Assembly (NCBI GenBank): GCA_950106755.1
Contig: OX467091.1
Location: forward strand, 18,493,538-18,557,537
Reading direction: 5' to 3'
Source of the DNA: Climacium dendroides
Lineage: Eukaryota > Streptophyta > Bryopsida > Hypnales > Climaciaceae
DNA: 64,000 bases
Shown here in pieces: positions 48,001 to 57,638 of the stretch (position 1 is the stretch's first letter; each line of letters starts with the position of its first letter). The position numbers and the translations under genes are program-made. The notes under the pieces are model-generated. The model was not told where the DNA came from. It saw only the letters and a list, made by a program, of their open reading frames with translations, and made no database searches.

Positions 48001-49016
48001 ACAAAGACGGTAATTTTCATAGAATTTTGTTGACTTTTATGAACAAGTTGCAATACACTTCATTCAATGCATTCTTACGTACATTTGCTATGGACGTTGC
48101 AGACAGAGAAGTTTGGAATCACCCTCCTCGTGAAGGACCTCGGCTCCAAAGAAAAATCCAAATTTTCCTTTAAAAAGACTAACACCACAATGAAGGCTGG
48201 TGTGGACTTGGCTATCGATGACATGCTGATCAATTACACCCATGCAGATGACATGGCTATGAATGAAAACAAACCTTGGCGAGGCGGACGCGAAAAAGAT
48301 CCAAGGTTCTTCACTATCCTCCTGGAGGCAACAAGCGTTCCAGGAGACTTGATTCTGGATTGTACCGCATCTACAGGTAATGATTCCATTCAGAAGTTTA
48401 CTCCTCCAAATGTGTTCTTCCAATTCTTTCATGGAACTAAGTCATTTTGATTTCACTGCCTCCAGGTGCATGTATTACGGCTTGTCGTGGCACCGGCCAC
48501 CACATTGTGGCTTTGGAAGGGAAAAAAGACATTTATGATGCCATTCTGAAACCCATGAGGAAGTCACCAACACTCGTAGTGGTGACACCAACTATGCCAC
48601 CGATAGTTCACATTTCACAAGATCCGGAGGATATGCCAGTGGTGCCTCACAAATTCGTTCGCAAGGGAAAATCCAGTAAGTAAGTTGGCATTTTCTTTCA
48701 TCTTTGCTTGGATGAAGACTTTCATGTTCTACAATATTGACAACATGTCATCTTCCGTTGCAGAGATGGGAGATTGATGGCAAGGAATGCCACCCTACTC
48801 CAACTAAGTCTTCTCATCAGTCCGGAGAAGTCTTTTGAGCTCCCAATCTATGCCGAGCAAATGGCGAGTGCCTTCGCGGAGTTTGGTTGCTCCAAACCCA
48901 AACGTCGTAAAGACACTTACGCTCTAAATGTCTTACAGTGTATAGATGTTTCAACATCTGAAGGTAGAGAGTCCTCGGAGTCATCTCCGAGTTCTGATTC
49001 TTTGATAGAGTCCTAA
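42031..49016 (+). CDS. ParB-like / beta-class DNA-methyltransferase-fold protein, element cargo
   Basis: Proposed exons, all GT-AG: 42,031-42,093, 43,879-44,346, 44,543-45,216, 45,349-45,541, 45,653-45,847, 45,937-46,152, 46,286-46,521, 46,851-47,553, 47,659-48,009, 48,103-48,376, 48,466-48,679 and 48,764-49,016. Phases agree throughout (about 1,280 codons). The first two exons are less certain. Order: basic leader; acidic tracts with VIILSSDEDEDDD, a SUMO-interaction-like motif; ParB-like domain ending FFICDGNHRRIAW (near 45,080-45,120); Lys/Glu-rich linker (47,100-47,330); then DVIFIDCLENLP at the motif IV position and GDLILDCTASTG with GTGHHIVALE at motif I, the permuted beta-class order. 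DPPY is missing and FxGxG is altered, so methylation activity is doubtful. Two stops (TAA 45,728, TAG 45,842) both lie in exon 5, 195 bp and phase 0, which could be skipped. The role is unknown; bacterial and phage proteins join ParB and methylase domains. Confidence 0.75.
42633..43190. repeat. Three tandem hairpins, unit about 234 bp
   Basis: Three palindromes (about 42,633-42,726, 42,845-42,963 and 43,081-43,190) share arms with TGAAAAATTCCATCAGG, GGGGTGTCACCGTGAACACC and a TCGGATCCGACGG-type centre. The spacers between them are also repeated (GCGTGGACTAGCGTGG, AATTTAATGTCGC, CATATCTCATTAGAATG). The array lies in the proposed first intron of the ParB/methyltransferase-like gene. Arms are nearly complementary, with differences between units that are partly compensated on the other arm. 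Confidence 0.8.
43194..43878. other. Rest of proposed intron 1, no separate gene seen
   Basis: Contains degenerate short repeats of the form ACTCGTCC(C/T)(C/T)AAG(C/T)TCT near 43,420-43,530 (three copies). It ends in CATTCCTCCAG, a good 3' splice site for the exon at 43,879. Confidence 0.4.
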
Positions 49017-49299
49017 ACAACTTAGATTCATGAGATTGACAAATCTCTTTAATGGGTCAAACTATTATGTGCTGATTTTCATTGTAGTTGGATTTGTGTG
49101 TTTTATAGATACTTCTTCCATGTGTTCAATTTTCTTGCATGTTTTCTACTTGCTTCATTTTCTTCAATTGATAGTATTTTGTCTTTGCCTATAAGAAAGA
49201 TTGAAAAATAAAAACAAGACACTAAACCGACTCTCAAAAACAGATCTCACATTAACCACTCTATACACGGCACAATACCCACGGTCATAGGTCAACTCT

Positions 49300-49394
49300 A
49301 CAAGATTCTAAATTTTTTCAATTCATTTTTTTCATGCTCACAAGCTCGCAGGCTCATAGGCTCAGGCTCATAGGCTCGCCAAATAGCAACCCTG
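49300..49394 (-). repeat. Right terminal inverted repeat and GAGC-rich subterminal region
   Basis: Contains GCTCACAAGCTCGCAGGCTC and further GGCTC words, then ends ATAGCAACCCTG before the AGTAGTCAA duplication. The complement mirrors the left end. The same sequence type closes the truncated element at 13,984. Confidence 0.78.
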
Positions 49395-49877
49395 AGTAGT
49401 CAATGGGTGGGAATTTGTGAATTGTTAGGCTGCTTTTTTTTCGGAACAAATGAAACAAAATTTCATTGCAAAAGGGCAAAGTTTAGACTACCAACTACAG
49501 GTAGCTTGGCAAAAGATACCACAAGGATAAACAAAACAAACAGAAAACAATCAAACCAAACTGCATTGTTAGGCTTTCAATTCATTCTCTTTATTGCTAG
49601 GCATATGGTATTGTACTTTGTAATTCGAAAACCGTATGCTAAATGCTAAGCGTTCTAGGAAGTTAACTGAAGTATATTTGCACTTGCAAGATAATTATGA
49701 GGATTTTTAATTGAGGAGGACTTTTACGATATTCCTGTAAGCTACAATGCTCTAGATCTCTGGCTCCCTCTCTTTCAGTGTTAGGGACAATTACCAAAAA
49801 ATAATATGGCTTAAAAATGACAATGAATTGTGAATTTTTTTTGCTAGAATATTTCAAATTAAATAAATAAATAAACC
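49395..49877 (+). repeat. Host repeat, third part (right of Mutator-like insertion)
   Basis: Nearly identical to the complement of 57,639-58,121, including GGAACAAATGAAACAAAATT and CAGTGTTAGGGACAATTACC. It starts with the right AGTAGTCAA duplication and loses similarity after ATAAATAAACCATG. The high identity here contrasts with the more diverged first part of the unit. Confidence 0.85.
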
Positions 49878-51319
49878 ATGTGTGGACCTTTGTTCCACCT
49901 CTCAAAGTTTCATCTCCTTCAATTGGGCAATACTCAAAGAGATGCCAAAAAAAAGCCAACAAAAATGGTGATTGAATCCTTTAGTCATTTCATTTGTTTT
50001 TCAATCAATGATTGCATAGGTCGCATGGGAACTACCATTCATTGTTTTTTTGGTCCCATATAGCAATTGAAAACCAAATTTAATTGAATTGCAATGTCAA
50101 AAAGTGCAACAACAAGATCGTTTTAGGACAAAAAATTTAGGCCAATAGGAAAATCATTTCGTGACAAAGACAATACCGTTTAGTAGAATTTTTTTTTAAT
50201 GGAATTGACATGAGGTTCTCTTTACATGATTTCTGAAATTTTCATAATCTTCAAATATTTCACCTCATTTTTGCTACTCCAATTTTGAACTTTATTCAAT
50301 GCAAAATTGGCTACAAGAGCCACTTAACATCCTTCCACATTTGTAGTACGTATTAGGAAAATAAATATATTCTAGTAATACCAAATCTAACTAATAAATA
50401 GGACAACAACTTCATAAAGTATTTTTACAAATTAGGATGACTTTCATCCAAGAAAGAATGAGAAATACAAAAGAATATGAATTTGTGCATCGTTCATAAA
50501 GGGGACATTGGAACACTTACAGATTATTTGTATGACATGAACCCTACATTTTTGTATTTAGTTGATGCAATCTACATTTCAAGCAAGGATTTTCCATGGA
50601 TTGCTTTTGTAGAAGGGTCGCATTGGGGTGTACTTAGCTTCATCAATAATTCATGGACACTTCCTTCACAATTATTCTCCCATATAAATTTAAATATCTA
50701 ATAGAGACTATAACTTATTTTATGCTAAAATTTCACATATGAGCCCTTCATTATGTGTTAAAAACTTTTTAAAAGAACACACTTCTAACAATTGCATTCT
50801 CTACAATATCCAAACAATAAGCCCTTGCCATTTCAAAGTTCATCAAACAAGAAATGTAGGGATTGCAATTGGTCTTAAAAGCAATGTTCACAATGCTATG
50901 CTTGCACAAATCTTATAGAAAATTGAAATTTTCCTTCAAGTTGGTCATTTGTGGTATCAACCTTAATGTTGTATCACAAATAACATTAAAGCTCAAGATT
51001 GAATATGGTCATCTAGTACATGTGAAGCTAATATTTGTGAAGCTAAAACCTTTTCTTCCTCCCCATGAAGTCCTTGGAATCTACAACATCATTGTAGTAA
51101 GGAAAATAAGCACAAATAAACCTTCTAAAAATTGTGTTATACATTATGAAATACTAGAGTTTAGGAAATATATGGTTTGAAAACAAAACCAAAGTATATG
51201 ACATGAAATCACTCTATTGCTTTTTCCTTGTTTCCACCAGTTCATGGCTTATACTCTAAGAAGCTCCTATGTCTCTTCAAATTTTTGCCAAGGAGGCAAG
51301 GACAAAGAAAGGTTGCGAC
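49878..51319. other. AT-rich intergenic DNA, no gene recognised
   Basis: The frames at 50,477-50,701 and 50,863-51,180 have no motif I recognise. Nothing else stands out. Confidence 0.5.
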
Positions 51320-51590
51320 AATGGATGAAGAATTCCGGCATTTGACTTTGCTTCGATTTCCAACAATTTTCCCTTTGCCACATTGAGGGAAGATAGTACA
51401 TGGGTTCATAAAAGTTCATTTTTAGTGGCAAATTCAGCAATATCTTTCAATAGGTCCATGATAGTTGATAGCTGCTTCTCGGGCATGTCTAAGGGTAATG
51501 CGTGGGTCTTGGCACCCTTTTTAGTAACCGCCCTTGGCTCTCCTTCTTCAACAAAACTTCCACAGCCGAAGGAGTCAATGTTATAAGGGG
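51320..51590 (-). pseudogene. Unidentified helical ORF fragment
   Basis: Minus-strand reading gives GCGSFVEEGEPRAVTKKGAK, then LPLDMPEKQLSTIMDLLKDI, one stop, and THVLSSLNVAKGKLLEIEAK. The composition looks like real protein with amphipathic helices, but no family is recognised. It lies just beyond the C-terminal end of the transposase relic at 51,874 and may be part of the same element. Confidence 0.3.
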
Positions 51591-51609
51591 ATTATAGTAT
51601 AGATTTGAG

Positions 51610-51655
51610 TTAAGAATCTAATAGTAGAGGTCAAGAGATTTCCAAAAATATAATA
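51610..51655 (+). repeat. Short dispersed repeat, second copy near 63,205-63,250
   Basis: The string GAATCTAATAGTAGAGGTCA and the following TTTCCAAAAA closely match 63,208-63,245. The shared part is short and its origin is unknown; it could be a transposon end. Confidence 0.4.
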
Positions 51656-51873
51656 GTAATAAAATAAAAGTATATGTTTCCAACCAAAGTGGTTTCTAGT
51701 GAAAATAGTAATAAAATAAAAGTATAATATGGTTATTGTTAAAATATTTAAAATTTGAGGTGCTAATTTTTCTATCATTTATTTAATTTTTGAAGAATCC
51801 CCCTACAATAGTGCCTCGAAGAGTTCCCGCATGACGGATTATCATAGTGTCACTCACTCCAGGGTTGATCATC

Positions 51874-53538
51874 TTAAAAAACCTTCACGGAGTGTTTGCA
51901 TATATTTCCACGTTGTCCCACAAGACAATCACAATGCGTCCAATGACTATTCGGTGCAGTGATTGTGTACATTATAGAAAAATTAGTGGAAGATGCACAC
52001 AAAGCTAAGTCTTGTCCCTTGGGATACAAAAGAACATAGCTATCAGGAATTTCAAGACTACGGAGGATAGCACCAGCAACAATACCTTCCGCCTTACCAT
52101 TCTTTACGAATCCATAAATGCGGCATTGCACGGTATACCAATAGTGCGTAGTCACATACTTCTTCAACATGTGGAGAAGCCAATTGAGACGCCAACCACT
52201 ATAACATTGCATGGAAGTGGACAATATTGATTTTAAGTTGCCATGATAATTTTCTATAGCAGCGTTTGTATTTTGGTTGGCGTGAGGAACATTGCGATAA
52301 CTTGTGACCCACATTTCAATCTTTTTCATCCATGTCTGTTCAAAGTAAATCATAAATGCTTCAACTTCCGGGTACATGGTCTTCCACTTCTCGAATGTTG
52401 CACGTGCATGACAAATAGCATCTTCCCCCATGAGTCCATCAGATGTGTACATAATGTTTCTAAGGGCTTCAAGGACAAGCACCTTGATGTAGTCCACTCG
52501 AATCTTCAAAACAACATTTTCCAACCAGGCCTTACAGACATGACATAAGCAAAGCATGATTTTTGAGTGTGGAAAAACTGACCTGAAAGAGACAAGGAAA
52601 ATAATCCATTCGGTTAAGCAATGAACAACCAAGTAATGCAAGGTGAAGTAGGAAAAGGAAGCCCTTGAAATTAGAGTTCATTCTTGTCCTTTTTCTTGAA
52701 ATTGTTCAATTTATTATAAATTTCTAAATTCATATATTATACAATGATTGGTAGTTGTGTACTGTATTCAATTAAAAATAAGACATTATTTTCATATATT
52801 CAATATGTAAAGGATAAGAAGAAGAACACACAAGCATATGACAAGTATTGCTAGAGTCATTTATTTGATAGCATTCAATTCCGCTTGTACATTATCAACA
52901 ATGATGGCATTTGGATTCCAATCAGGTTGAACATCAATACATTTTTTGCGCAATGTAGTTAACCACGGTACAATATCTGCTTCTCTAGATCGTCCAACAA
53001 TAATATAAGTCACTAGAATTCCGCTCTCCCAATCATCAAACACCATGATGGTGTAAAGAGGATACTATAACATAGATGTTGACAACAACTTCAATGAAAT
53101 GACAAAATGAAAACAAGTTTAAATCATAAAAAATTAAAAAATATAAAGAGTACAAATAGAAGACTAACCCAAGACAAACGTCAAATCCATTGACAAAGCC
53201 CTCTTGTGACCAAATTTTAACAACATTTGAAACTACCATTCACTTTGGATGGCAAGGCAAAATGGATGCTCCTCTCCCGGGAACTCATTCAAATCCAAGG
53301 TACCCCATTTATGGTAGTAGAACCACTCATTGGGCTCTTCTTGCGTCCACATGCGTACGTTGATTGCATCACCTAGATGTCTCTCCCACTTCTCCTTTGC
53401 TACCCCCTTGGCCAAATTGTTAACGTCCTTCGGCATGATGAAAGTGTCACGAGTGGGTGTCATGCCCTTCTTTGCCAATTGAAGCACTTTTTTCTTATAA
53501 TTTGTCATGATCTGACTTGGTGACAAGGGTGAGTGCAA
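51874..53538 (-). pseudogene. Second Mutator-like SWIM transposase, decayed
   Basis: Minus-strand exons: about 53,538-53,169 (KKKVLQLAKKGMTPTRDTF to FGHKRALSMDLTFVLG, interrupted by a TAG at 53,233-53,235), 53,064 to about 52,865 (YPLYTIMVFDDWESGILVTY, AIIVDNVQAELNAI) and about 52,594-51,874 (SVFPHSKIMLCLCHVCKAW to the end). Catalytic candidates are Asp in SMDLTF, Asp in IIVDN and Glu in NAAIENYH. The C-terminal SWIM finger is CDCLVGQRGNICKH. The donor of the second intron is not recognisable. It belongs to the FAR1/MURA-like superfamily but is clearly different from the 34.7-39.1 kb gene. No terminal repeats or target duplication were found. Confidence 0.8.
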
Positions 53539-53544
53539 AAAAGA

Positions 53545-53820
53545 CTAGTCCTTTTTTGTGTCACACTTCAAGTGATAGAGTTGTCATTGGCCACAACTTT
53601 TGGAGGTTCAAGAAAATGAAGTTGAAATTTTTTTGGAAGGTGGAGAACTCCATAGCCACGAGAGGCCATATTTTCTAAGAATTGAAAAAAATCAAATTCT
53701 AATTAATTTCTAATTTAGCTAATTTGTCACACTTTGTAGTTTAGGGGTTTTTAGTACTGGGGAGTATTCAATTTTGATCATTTTGAGCTGAAATTTTTAT
53801 GGGCTCTTCCTATAATGTAT
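53545..53820 (+). repeat. Dispersed repeat, partner of 18,471-18,765
   Basis: Shares GTGTCACACTTCAAGTGATA-type sequence, CTAATTTGTCACACTTTG and GAGCTGAAATTTTTATGGGC with the 18.5-kb copy in the same order. It lies directly upstream of the transposase relic. Confidence 0.5.
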
Positions 53821-54564
53821 TTGCATGATCCTACCAAAGGATTTTAAAGAAAACTCAATTTCAAGTGCATCACGAGCGCTCGAATAAAGGTCACTTGCGC
53901 ACGCCATTTTGAACAATATAGACGATTTTGGGGGGGGGGGGCGAGTGAAATGTAATGAGGACAAAGTCTATCAAAATGGCCATTTTTTATTTTTTAAAAT
54001 AATGGTTCTCTTTATTTTCTAAAAATTTAAAAGTGGACTTCACTATTTTCAGTGAGAAACTGAGACCCCAGGCTACAACAGTACTATAAAACAACATTTA
54101 ATATTTGGTAATACTCCTATAGCTACCCGCCTTCATCAAGTTCTGCCCAAGTGTACGATAGCTAGACACTTGTCAATTATAACCTCAATCTGCAGTTTTA
54201 TCAACGGTCCATGTAATGCTTTCCAATTTTGCAGTACAGTACTATAGTACTCATAGTACTGAGTCACTGAAACTAGGTACTAAGTAAAACGCTATGAAAA
54301 CTGGTGAATCTTTCTTGCACTCACCCACAAGTTCATCTGCAACATGGACAAAATCCACTGACGTGTCTTTGTAGACAAACGTCCTGCTCATGCAAACTTG
54401 ATTCCTGCAAAGGTCGCACCGTGGCATTCATTCCCCGAGAGATTGGTGTGTGTCATACAATGAAAACGGATCTTACATAGTGTGTTATCAAGGTAGAGTT
54501 GCTTGGTTGTAAAATTGCATTGGCAACCACATTTCATTGACATCCCAGAATGGATCTTGGTCAA

Positions 54565-54801
54565 TCAGAACTTCCTCTTTGGCCTCATAGTAACTTGAGC
54601 AAATGAAGCCAATGACGTATTCTCTATGATTGCTTGGATAGGACAAGCATCAAATTTGGAATGGGAATCCTCAACGACTAGGTTGGATTTCTGCTCAAGT
54701 GCTTTGGTTGCTTTTGACTTTGCCTTCTGCAATTTCTCTTGAACTTTTATTTGGCTTTGATGATTTTTTGTTCTCCAAGACATGCGTGAAAAGCTTTTCA
54801 A
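54565..54801 (-). CDS. Hypothetical ORF, Lys-rich, unidentified
   Basis: A 78-codon minus frame (VQEKLQKAKSKATKALEQKS in its middle) with a charged helical stretch. No homologous family recognised. It may be an exon of a transposon protein; it has no strong start or splice support. Confidence 0.2.
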   Translation of the reverse strand: MKSFSRMSWRTKNHQSQIKVQEKLQKAKSKATKALEQKSNLVVEDSHSKFDACPIQAIIENTSLASFAQVTMRPKRKF

Positions 54802-54891
54802 CTTCCCCTTTCACATCTCCAAAGTGATCTTTTGGTCCATATTCACACTAGTATCTATAGAATACATCACAAAGTTTAGACCCTACGATTT

Positions 54892-55195
54892 GGCAACAAT
54901 TATCGTGCGGTTATCATTGTTTCATAGGTTCGTACCATAATCGCATTGACTTAGTGTATTTTTACGCATTGAATTAGTGCAAAAACAATGAATATCAATA
55001 GCGTATGATTTATGTACTTTAACTATATGATTGTTGTGCAGTTTTGGCACAACAATTGTATAGTTAAAATACATAAACTGTACGCTATTGATATTCATTG
55101 TTTTCGCACTGATTTTGTGCATAAAAATACACTAAGTCAATGCGATTATGGTACGAACCCATGAAACAACAATAACTGCACGATAATTGTTAACA
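54892..55195. mobile_element. Fold-back miniature element, about 300 bp
   Basis: Two arms of about 145 nt are inverted copies. AACAATTATCGTGCGGTTAT near the left end is mirrored by the complement of the right end AACAATTATCGTGCAGTTAT, and both arms hold GGTTCGTACCATAATCGCAT and AATATCAATAGCGTA-type strings. The centre is near 55,042. The ends differ from the CACTA group and no target duplication is certain. Confidence 0.75.
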
Positions 55196-55622
55196 ATCCG
55201 TCTATCCTTAAGTTTGAGATGTAGACATGCATAGATCAATGGCAAAGCTAACTATGATGTTACAGAAATTATTTTAGCAAGTTCACTTATTGAAATTACT
55301 TGAGACCAAGCATCATGTAGACTGTATGATGAACAAAGGGTACTATAAAAGTTTCATTCAAGCAATTGAAAACATGAACCTACTAGAGTTGTAGAAGTTC
55401 TTACAAAATGCAAAGTAGGTTTCAGAGGTCAATGAATTTTTTCTTAAGAATCCAAGTGATGACTTTTTTTCTTAAGAATCCAAGTGATAACCTGATTTCA
55501 ATGGTGGATGTGCCTCCTCTAGCATATGACACACTTCTGTTGACCTTGTTTGGCTTTGGAACCTCCAAGAAAGTGCATGGCCAATCTCTTCTATTAGATT
55601 CTCCTTGAACAAAATCATCCAA

Positions 55623-56030
55623 TCAACTCCAAGGAATTGTAGCCTCCATTACATCTCTTTGAAACCCATTCCCACTTGTCTTCTTTGACTCCCATTGAAG
55701 GTCATCTCTATTGAATGGACCCTCTAGAGGAATTTGGAGCTTGCTCTGCACCCTTGTGATTGTCTTTTTTTTTGGTAGGGGTTGTTTCTTCTCTCCAATT
55801 GTGACATGCCCATGTAGGAGGCCTATCCCATTATCATTGGAATTTTGGTTTGGATCCAACAACTGAGGTGTTGCACGTGCATTGGTGGATTTGGTTGAAT
55901 CTCCATCCAAATTGAGATCTTCCAAGTCCAAATTGATTTTGAAGGAGGCTTCAATATGAAGTGGAGATGTGGGCAGTTCCATGGTAAAAGTTCCTTTCAC
56001 ATTTATGCAACATGCAACGACCCCCACCAC
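55623..56030 (-). CDS. Hypothetical ORF, unidentified
   Basis: A 135-codon minus frame with FKINLDLEDLNLDGDSTKST, PLPKKKTITRVQSKLQIPLE and a Trp-rich end. I recognise no domain. The composition is compatible with a disordered transposon or retroelement protein. It could be chance. Confidence 0.2.
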   Translation of the reverse strand: MVGVVACCINVKGTFTMELPTSPLHIEASFKINLDLEDLNLDGDSTKSTNARATPQLLDPNQNSNDNGIGLLHGHVTIGEKKQPLPKKKTITRVQSKLQIPLEGPFNRDDLQWESKKTSGNGFQRDVMEATIPWS

Positions 56031-56039
56031 AAGGAATCA

Positions 56040-57638
56040 CACTTAGAAGCTGTAAGTGAGAAGAAGGATTGAGGTTCTACATGAACAAAGATCATTGAAT
56101 CAAGTTAGAAATATCAACATGAAATATATCAAGAAATTGTTGTTTGAATGACCATATGATAAACCATTAGAAGCACACTAGAAGCACACAACCACTTTGA
56201 AACCTCTGGCTTATAAGGTAGGTGGCTCTGAAAGGGTCCCTTTAAGAGTTGATTGCATTTTGGGGGAAGCTAAACTACTTTCTACAATTTTCAATAAATT
56301 TTGGTGGGAAGAAAAATTGAATTGGCATCTAATTGAAATCATTTTATATTTTTTGGACCTTCATGAAATTAGTTACAAATTTTCAAAGTCAAAACACAAT
56401 GGTCACTGAAAGTGAACCCCTCTTGAATGTACACAGTTGGTACATTGAAGAAAGTAAAATGTACATCAGTGTTAGAGGTTACTTTGAGAGCCACGTACTT
56501 TAAGTCATCTTCTCCATAAAAATGACCATCTCTAGTGTCTAAAAACGTAATGCAGCAAAAAAGATTTTTGATATGCCTATGGAAATTTCTACTGCCATCC
56601 TCCCTTATGCAATGTATGAATATTCTTTCATCTCTTTGTTTTCATGAACTGTTCCATGTAGGATGCTTTAAGAGTCTAAGGATACACAAAAAGGCTATGG
56701 TCAATTTTCATGTGAGATTTGAGAAGGCCTTAAACCCTAAACCATCTTACAGGAGACTTGTTCAAGAACTTCTTCAATATGAAAGTCCTCCGTGCAGCTC
56801 AAGAATCTGTCCAACCAACAAAAATCATTGGTGATATTAAACAAGTCAATTATAGTGTAAACATAAATGTATAAAGACAGTGATTCATTCTTAAGAAAAT
56901 ATATTACACTTGATGTAAGGTAAAGCAGCCCATAATGGACATAATGAGGAATTTGCCCTCATGTCATTGCTGAATTTTTTTTTCAAACATGAAGACAAGT
57001 AATACAAATAGTGAGAGCAATTGAAACTATATTTTTTCGATTAAGTGTGAATTTCTCATGAGTTTTTTAAGTGTTCTACCCACCATAGTTTGTAGACTAC
57101 CCCAAAACCAACAGAAATTGTGTCCTTAATGCTCATATAACTCACCTAAAGCAATCAAAATATTTTCTAACATAGAAGATCTAAAAGACTCTTTTCTTCC
57201 AATGAATTAACACTGAAAAGCTAAAAGTTTCTATTGATTCACCAATCATCCCATTCCAATTAGCTAAGACATTGATTGTGACCCAAATCTCATTCATTAG
57301 AAAAAATCTATAATGGAGTCATTCCAAGGAGTCTACAAAGGGTTTTTTTGTCCATAATGGGTGTTTTGACCTTATTCATGAATGCACAATCAATCCTTTA
57401 AAAGAAATTACACTTAATGTATTCATGAATGCACAATGAATGCATACTAAAGAGCTCTGGAGATAGAGGTTCATAATGTGTTTTTTTTCTTTTTATAAAA
57501 TACCAAAGTGGCGATATAAAATGTACTAGTGCTGCTCTACTTTTTCACATTTATGTGCATATTGGAAATAAAGTATGACATTAGCACATATCACATATCC
57601 ATAACTAAATTGTCAACCACAGTGTGGCAATTTCATCA
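56040..57638. other. AT-rich intergenic DNA, no gene seen
   Basis: No motif-bearing frames, RNA genes or clear repeats were found here apart from short A/T tracts. Confidence 0.5.

Larger units (their letters stand above)
33880..49394. mobile_element. 15.5-kb Mutator-like element carrying a ParB/methyltransferase-like gene
   Basis: A perfect 9-bp duplication, AGTAGTCAA, lies at 33,871-33,879 and 49,395-49,403; 9 bp is the classic Mutator-superfamily size. The ends are inverted repeats: CAACGATGCTAGCAGGCGAG (left) and the complement of the right end, CAGGGTTGCTATTTGGCGAG, 15 matches in 21 with the next base. Flanking host repeat sequence joins without a gap in the inverted copy at 57,639-59,345, which shows the target once (58,113-58,121). 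Inside are a DDE/SWIM transposase-like gene (minus, 34,715-39,110), a CACTA miniature element, a triple hairpin repeat, and a spliced ParB/methyltransferase-like gene (plus, 42,031-49,016). Most Mutator-like elements are a few kb, so this is unusually large. Confidence 0.88.

Noticed and set aside
33880..49394. Bacterial or phage contamination, suggested by ParB and methyltransferase motifs
   Set aside because: The genes have many GT-AG introns, stand inside a plant-type transposon with target duplications, and share sequence with other repeats in the window.
53930..53941. Run of about eleven G residues
   Set aside because: A single homopolymer run without flanking structure; most likely slippage or an assembly feature.
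54327..54440. Possible minus-strand exon starting MPRCDLCRNQVC and ending before GTGAGT
   Set aside because: A CxxC start and a donor site are suggestive, but no partner exon or known domain could be found, so it is not listed as a gene.
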